From NCBI RefSeq assembly GCF_011634835.1, contig NZ_SIRP01000001.1, positions 900,668-964,667 of the forward strand: 64,000 bases of DNA. The letters run 5' to 3'. The DNA comes from Isoptericola sp. BMS4 (GTDB lineage Bacteria > Actinomycetota > Actinomycetes > Actinomycetales > Cellulomonadaceae). Shown here piece after piece: positions 61,377-64,000 of the stretch. Made by a program: the position numbers and the translations under genes. How positions within the stretch are numbered: the stretch's first letter is position 1; each line of letters opens with the position of its first letter. Under the pieces are notes generated by a model that was not told where the DNA came from, made no database searches, and saw only the letters and a program-made list of their open reading frames with translations.

Positions 61377-61498
61377 TCGTCGTTGTCGTCGTCAGCCACT
61401 TCGGCGGCCGTCTTGCCGCTCAGCGTCTGTGACTGGATCTTCGCGTAGGACGAACCGACAAGGCTCTCCCTGATTTCCTCGCGCTCATTCTTGGCCAC
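61373..61498 (-). CDS. 41-aa small protein coupled to the DUF6338 gene
   Basis: GTG start with GGGAGG 5 nt upstream. The product begins VAKNEREEIRESLVGSSYAK and ends in a run of Asp (VADDDNDD). Its TGA overlaps the TTG of the DUF6338 gene. A good ribosome site and the coupling support a real gene, as a small partner or as a leader that recruits ribosomes. Confidence 0.6.
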   Translation of the reverse strand: MAKNEREEIRESLVGSSYAKIQSQTLSGKTAAEVADDDNDD

Positions 61499-61725
61499 AG
61501 TTCCTCCCAAATCCATGCTGCGCCCTGGGGACGGGCCGCCGCCCAGATTTTCTCACGAGCGTCGGACATCAGGAAGGTGCCGCGCGGGTGAAGAACCAAG
61601 CAGCACAACGAGTGTGCACACTTGACATCTTCGGCCCCGGGATACGAGCCTCCCTCCAAGCGTGTGCGGACGACTCGCCGGGAAGTTAGCAAGGACAGCG
61701 GCCAAGAATCGGAAGTTCTCGAGTC

Positions 61726-62667
61726 TTATCCTAGGAACCCCGGAAAAGCTTGCTGAAGCAAAGCGACCAGCCCCGCGTATGCGGCATTCGTCGTGACTCC
61801 TGCGGCAAGCGATACGGAACCCGACTTGACGCGGTCCAGGAAGCTCCGAGTCGCCTCAGCCGGCGCCTGCCCGTCGGATTGCAGCGCCTCGGAGAGCGCC
61901 TCGATTCCTGCGGAATCTAGGAATGGTTGGGCGGCGTCAAGAAGCGCGGATACGTCCCCAGTTTGGACCTTGACTACACTTGCGGCCGTTCCTGATGCTA
62001 CGGACGCTTCGTTGCCGATAGTGATAGTGGCGCCGTCGGCATAGATTGATCCGATTTGGAGATGGACGATCTCTCGCAATTGGGGTTGATCGCTTGCGGT
62101 AGGGCCGCCTGAATTCCCGATCTGTGTAGATACCTCCTCAAAGCTTAACGCGAGGTCGAGCGCTGTTGACTTTACCTGATCTATGGATCCGAGAAGGTGT
62201 GTGCGCGGCATGGCCACATGCGCATCGTTTGCTGACATCATTGAGAAGGTCGGAACCTTTCCCTGTTCAACGAGGTCGCGATATAGCGCGAGCCACGCGT
62301 TCGGGAGGCGAAGGCTGGGGTCACTGTCTCCGGTCGCGAGCGACTCTAGTTCGGCAATCGGTTCGCGAAACCAAAGCGACTCCATAAAGCTCGAAAGTTC
62401 GTCGGGAAGTTCCCTCGGGTACATTGGTCGCGTAACACTGCTTCCCATCGGTCCATCGAACCGCACCTTTATCGGGAGATGGGCGCCGGAGCGGTAGGTT
62501 GGTACCTGGGCCGTCTCGCTATAGCCGCTGAGTTCACCGCGCAGCCACTCGGTTAGTTCATCGGCACCGGCTCTCCTACTTACGACCAGGAGTCGGCGAA
62601 GGGCGTCGGCGGCTCGTACTTGAGGGTCAGACAGTGCATCGATGGCTGCTGCGAGTGCTGTGCTCAT
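61726..62667 (-). CDS. AbiTii-domain protein
   Basis: 313 aa. The first 150 residues match the AbiTii domain: DPQVRAADALRRLLVVSRRA, GADELTEWLRGELSGYSETA and VPTYRSGAHLPIKV. AbiTii was named from a lactococcal abortive-infection system. The remainder (LREIVHLQIGSIYADGATIT and a helical end) is variable among members and may be the effector or sensor part. ATG 62667 is preferred; another lies at 62697. The gene is in the low-GC cargo near DUF6338 and HNH genes, so a phage-defence role is plausible but untested. Confidence 0.72.
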   Translation of the reverse strand: MSTALAAAIDALSDPQVRAADALRRLLVVSRRAGADELTEWLRGELSGYSETAQVPTYRSGAHLPIKVRFDGPMGSSVTRPMYPRELPDELSSFMESLWFREPIAELESLATGDSDPSLRLPNAWLALYRDLVEQGKVPTFSMMSANDAHVAMPRTHLLGSIDQVKSTALDLALSFEEVSTQIGNSGGPTASDQPQLREIVHLQIGSIYADGATITIGNEASVASGTAASVVKVQTGDVSALLDAAQPFLDSAGIEALSEALQSDGQAPAEATRSFLDRVKSGSVSLAAGVTTNAAYAGLVALLQQAFPGFLG

Positions 62668-62894
62668 GCCCTCGGATTCTGCACCATGAGTCGTCACTGC
62701 GGTGCTGGCCGACAGGGTGAGATGTGGAACTCAGTTTGTGCGGTCGCAGGAGTGAGGAGGGCAGGATTGGTTCGGGGGCGAAGCGGCGCCCTGGTGGCGT
62801 CGCGCGTAGTCGTACTCACGCGTCGCAACGGCAGGAAGGGGTGAAAGTTGCTTGTGCGCCCGCGCTTTGAGCGTCTGGTTGGGGCGACCGGCTC
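62668..62894. other. Intergenic region between AbiTii and HNH genes
   Basis: Divergent spacer. No ORF that I can support. It probably holds the promoters of both genes; only the -10 box of the HNH leader (62895-62900) is clear. Confidence 0.35.
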
Positions 62895-62900
62895 TAGGGT
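62895..62900 (+). promoter_or_regulatory. -10 box of a probable leaderless promoter for the HNH leader ORF
   Basis: TAGGGT ends 6 nt before the ATG at 62907, the same spacing as at 31448, 39464 and 43204. No ribosome site lies between. Confidence 0.5.
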
Positions 62901-62906
62901 CTGGTC

Positions 62907-62972
62907 ATGGTGGTCTGGATCTGGGGTGAGGCCGTTGGCCGGGCTAACGCGCTCACGGGCGGGCGCTCCTAG
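62907..62972 (+). CDS. 21-aa leader ORF coupled to the HNH nuclease gene
   Basis: MVVWIWGEAVGRANALTGGR plus a final Ser. The ATG follows the -10 box by 6 nt (leaderless). The TAG stop shares its G with the GTG of the nuclease gene, so termination here would let ribosomes restart on the nuclease. Two Trp codons near the start may be relevant if this is a sensing leader (speculative). Confidence 0.5.
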   Translation: MVVWIWGEAVGRANALTGGRS

Positions 62973-63571
62973 TGGCGCGTCCTCGGCAGTTGGATGATCC
63001 GTACCCGGAGGTTCTGGGCCGGGCGTTGGAGATGTACGCGCGAGGTGACCGGGAGGCGGCGCGGGCGGCCTTAGAGCAGATCCGGTTCGAGCCGGCGCCG
63101 CGACGGGTTGAACGCGAGCCGTCGACGTCGGTGAAGGTACGTGTGTACGCGCGCGACTGCTACCAGTGCCGGTACTGCGGGGAGAAGACGATCCTCACCT
63201 ACGTGATGCGGCTGCTGGCGCGGTTGTTCCCTGACGAGTTCCCGTATCAGAGTAATTGGAAGGCTGATCAGACACATCCCGCGTTCGTGTCGCGGTCGAC
63301 GACGCTGGACCACTTGGTGCCCATCGCCGGCGGTGGGGACCCTCTTGCCGAGTCGAACCTGGTGACGGCCTGCTGGGGCTGCAACCGCCGTAAGGGAGAC
63401 CTCACGCTGGACGAGCTGGGTTGGGATCTGCTGGATCCGGCAGAGCCGGCCTGGCGTGGATTGACGGAGCTGTTCGAGCCGGCTTGGGAGGCCGCCGGCC
63501 GTCCGCGGTTGACCAGCGATGAGATGACGTGGATGCGTGCGACTCGGGCGTCGGGTGCCTCGGGTGGCTGA
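62972..63571 (+). CDS. HNH endonuclease
   Basis: 199 aa. A helical N-terminus precedes the HNH fold: CRYCGEKT (first Cys pair), TLDHLVPIAGGGDPLAESNL (catalytic His after Asp) and TACWGCNRRKGD (second Cys pair and His/Asn-like site). A 35-residue insert between the first Cys pair and the HNH core (LTYVMRLLARLFPDEFPYQS) is unusual in length. It may be a nicking or restriction-type nuclease and thus part of the cargo defence set. GTG 62972 overlaps the leader ORF stop. Confidence 0.82.
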   Translation: MARPRQLDDPYPEVLGRALEMYARGDREAARAALEQIRFEPAPRRVEREPSTSVKVRVYARDCYQCRYCGEKTILTYVMRLLARLFPDEFPYQSNWKADQTHPAFVSRSTTLDHLVPIAGGGDPLAESNLVTACWGCNRRKGDLTLDELGWDLLDPAEPAWRGLTELFEPAWEAAGRPRLTSDEMTWMRATRASGASGG

Positions 63572-63604
63572 CGAAGAGCGACGGCGGAGATAGACAGCCG
63601 GGTG

Positions 63605-63717
63605 GCTCACCACAAACTCACCGGAATGACCGGCAACGAATGGGTACGGCCGCATCTCGACGAGACCCCTGGGGAACTTGAGAGAGAACGGCTGTGAGCA
63701 GGTTGGAACTCACCGGT
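63605..63717. promoter_or_regulatory. ACTCACC-type candidate integrase arm sites (right end)
   Basis: GCTCACCACA at 63605, ACTCACCGGA at 63616 (11 bp apart, the reverse order of the left-end pair) and ACTCACCGGT at 63708, 37 bp before the att core. The 173-bp gap between the HNH gene and attR contains no ORF. Confidence 0.5.
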
Positions 63718-63744
63718 CATCCTGAGACAGTGGCCTGCCCAGAC

Positions 63745-63780
63745 TGAATAGGTCGTCGGTTCGATTCCGACAGGCGGCTC
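63745..63780 (+). repeat. Right attachment site copy
   Basis: 36 bp identical to the tRNA-Thr 3' part at 45953-45988. It lacks the 5' half of the tRNA and so is not a gene. Beyond it the sequence returns to host DNA. Confidence 0.93.
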
Positions 63781-63800
63781 ACCGGGCGAAAGCCCAGGTC

Positions 63801-63832
63801 AGACCCCCGAAGTCATTCGGCTTCGGGGGTCT
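63801..63832 (+). terminator. Displaced original tRNA-Thr terminator
   Basis: AGACCCCCGAAG (63801-63812) pairs with CTTCGGGGGTCT (63821-63832), 8-nt loop, followed by TCTCTTT. It would lie just past the tRNA if the element were absent. Confidence 0.8.
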
Positions 63833-63861
63833 TCTCTTTGCCCTCGGAGCCGGTCTGTGGG

Positions 63862-63895
63862 GGTTAGCGGCCAAAACGGGTTAGCGGCCAGAACG
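63862..63895. repeat. Two tandem 17-bp repeats just outside the element
   Basis: GGTTAGCGGCCAAAACG (63862-63878) and GGTTAGCGGCCAGAACG (63879-63895), one mismatch. Multiple short repeats like this occur at the ends of some insertion sequences, but no transposase is visible before the window ends. Confidence 0.45.
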
Positions 63896-63922
63896 TGTGG
63901 ATGGCTCGGGCGCGTCGTGGGG

Positions 63923-64000
63923 TCAGGACGAGCGTCCGCCCCAGCCCTTTCGGGCCCACAGTCCTTCGTCCGCTGTAGCAGTCGTGCCGTAGCCGCCGGG
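63923..64000 (-). CDS. Possible C-terminal fragment of a gene entering from the right
   Basis: 25 codons read leftward and end in TGA; the last residues are GLWARKGWGGRSS. Too short to identify, and the other frame is also open. Listed so the window edge is not taken as empty. Confidence 0.2.
   Translation of the reverse strand, partial: PGGYGTTATADEGLWARKGWGGRSS

Larger units (their letters stand above)
45953..63780. mobile_element. Integrated AICE-type element in tRNA-Thr(CGT), about 17.8 kb
   Basis: Bounded by a 36-bp direct repeat (45953-45988 and 63745-63780) that is the 3' part of the tRNA. It codes, from the left end, a tyrosine integrase, replication ATPase, excisionase-like HTH, C5 methyltransferase, Prim-Pol, spread-like protein, FtsK/SpoIIIE-type TraB, KorSA-like GntR regulator and cargo. 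No relaxase or type IV secretion genes are seen, as expected for the TraB-only dsDNA transfer of actinomycete elements such as pSAM2. Cargo base composition is visibly lower in GC than the flanks. All core parts appear intact, so excision may still be possible. Confidence 0.93.

Noticed and set aside
63745..63780. A second tRNA gene at the right border
   Set aside because: Only the 3' part is present; D arm and anticodon loop are missing, so it is an att copy.

Overview
The window is very GC-rich DNA from an actinobacterium. Mycothiol synthase (MshD), an actinobacterial-type Tad pilus locus, a K+-independent membrane pyrophosphatase and a Lys-rich-tailed topoisomerase I fit Micrococcales. The Cellulomonadaceae/Promicromonosporaceae are my best guess, an inference from gene content only.

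Positions 1 to about 45,950 look like ordinary chromosome. In order they hold: the 5' part of mshD, acs and a HAD phosphatase; an HTH regulator and MFS exporter preceded by five 13-bp repeats; a seven-gene Tad/Flp pilus operon (6.2-10.7 kb); an MrfA-type helicase overlapping a CitE-like lyase; an M18 aminopeptidase; a SigE-family sigma factor with a membrane partner; a cstA / cory-CC-star / ArsA operon divergent from hppA; two DinB-like genes; three paralogous small exported proteins around a methyltransferase; TrkH, PAP2, topA, a secreted HExxH protease, an oxidoreductase, tmk-holB, an orphan hoxX, a secreted esterase-like hydrolase and a PrsW protease. Many gene junctions carry very long, nearly perfect palindromes; three share one outer-arm sequence. 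Several genes appear leaderless (TAnnnT followed 6-8 nt later by the start codon). Exact GTGA-N6-TCAC (CRP/GlxR-type) sites lie upstream of acs, between cstA and hppA, and upstream of one lipoprotein gene.

From a tRNA-Thr(CGT) gene at 45,915 to a 36-bp copy of its 3' end at 63,745-63,780 lies an integrated element of about 17.8 kb. It has the parts of an actinomycete integrative and conjugative element (AICE): tyrosine integrase, excisionase-like HTH, Prim-Pol and a P-loop ATPase for replication, a C5 methyltransferase, a DUF2637-like spread protein, an FtsK/SpoIIIE-type TraB translocase and a divergent GntR/UTRA (KorSA-like) regulator. The core genes are packed, mostly with stop/start overlaps, into one leftward operon running from about 57.7 kb to the integrase. 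The right part (58.6-63.6 kb) is cargo of visibly lower GC: a GNAT enzyme, a ribbon-helix-helix protein behind a 34-bp palindrome, an unknown 271-aa protein, a 41-aa ORF coupled to a DUF6338 membrane protein, an AbiTii-domain protein, and an HNH nuclease behind a 21-codon leader ORF. The cargo resembles a small defence locus.

The most unusual signals are DNA-level repeats in the element. One is 26 copies of TGTCCG/CGGACA in 396 bp inside the DUF2637-like gene, a candidate TraB-recognition (clt) locus. Another is a GGTAGC-repeat intergenic block after the Prim-Pol gene, a candidate origin. A third is a GC-box array inside the ATPase gene. There are also paired ACTCACC sites near both ends with a diverged copy at 60.5 kb, which look like integrase arm sites and suggest stepwise accretion of cargo.
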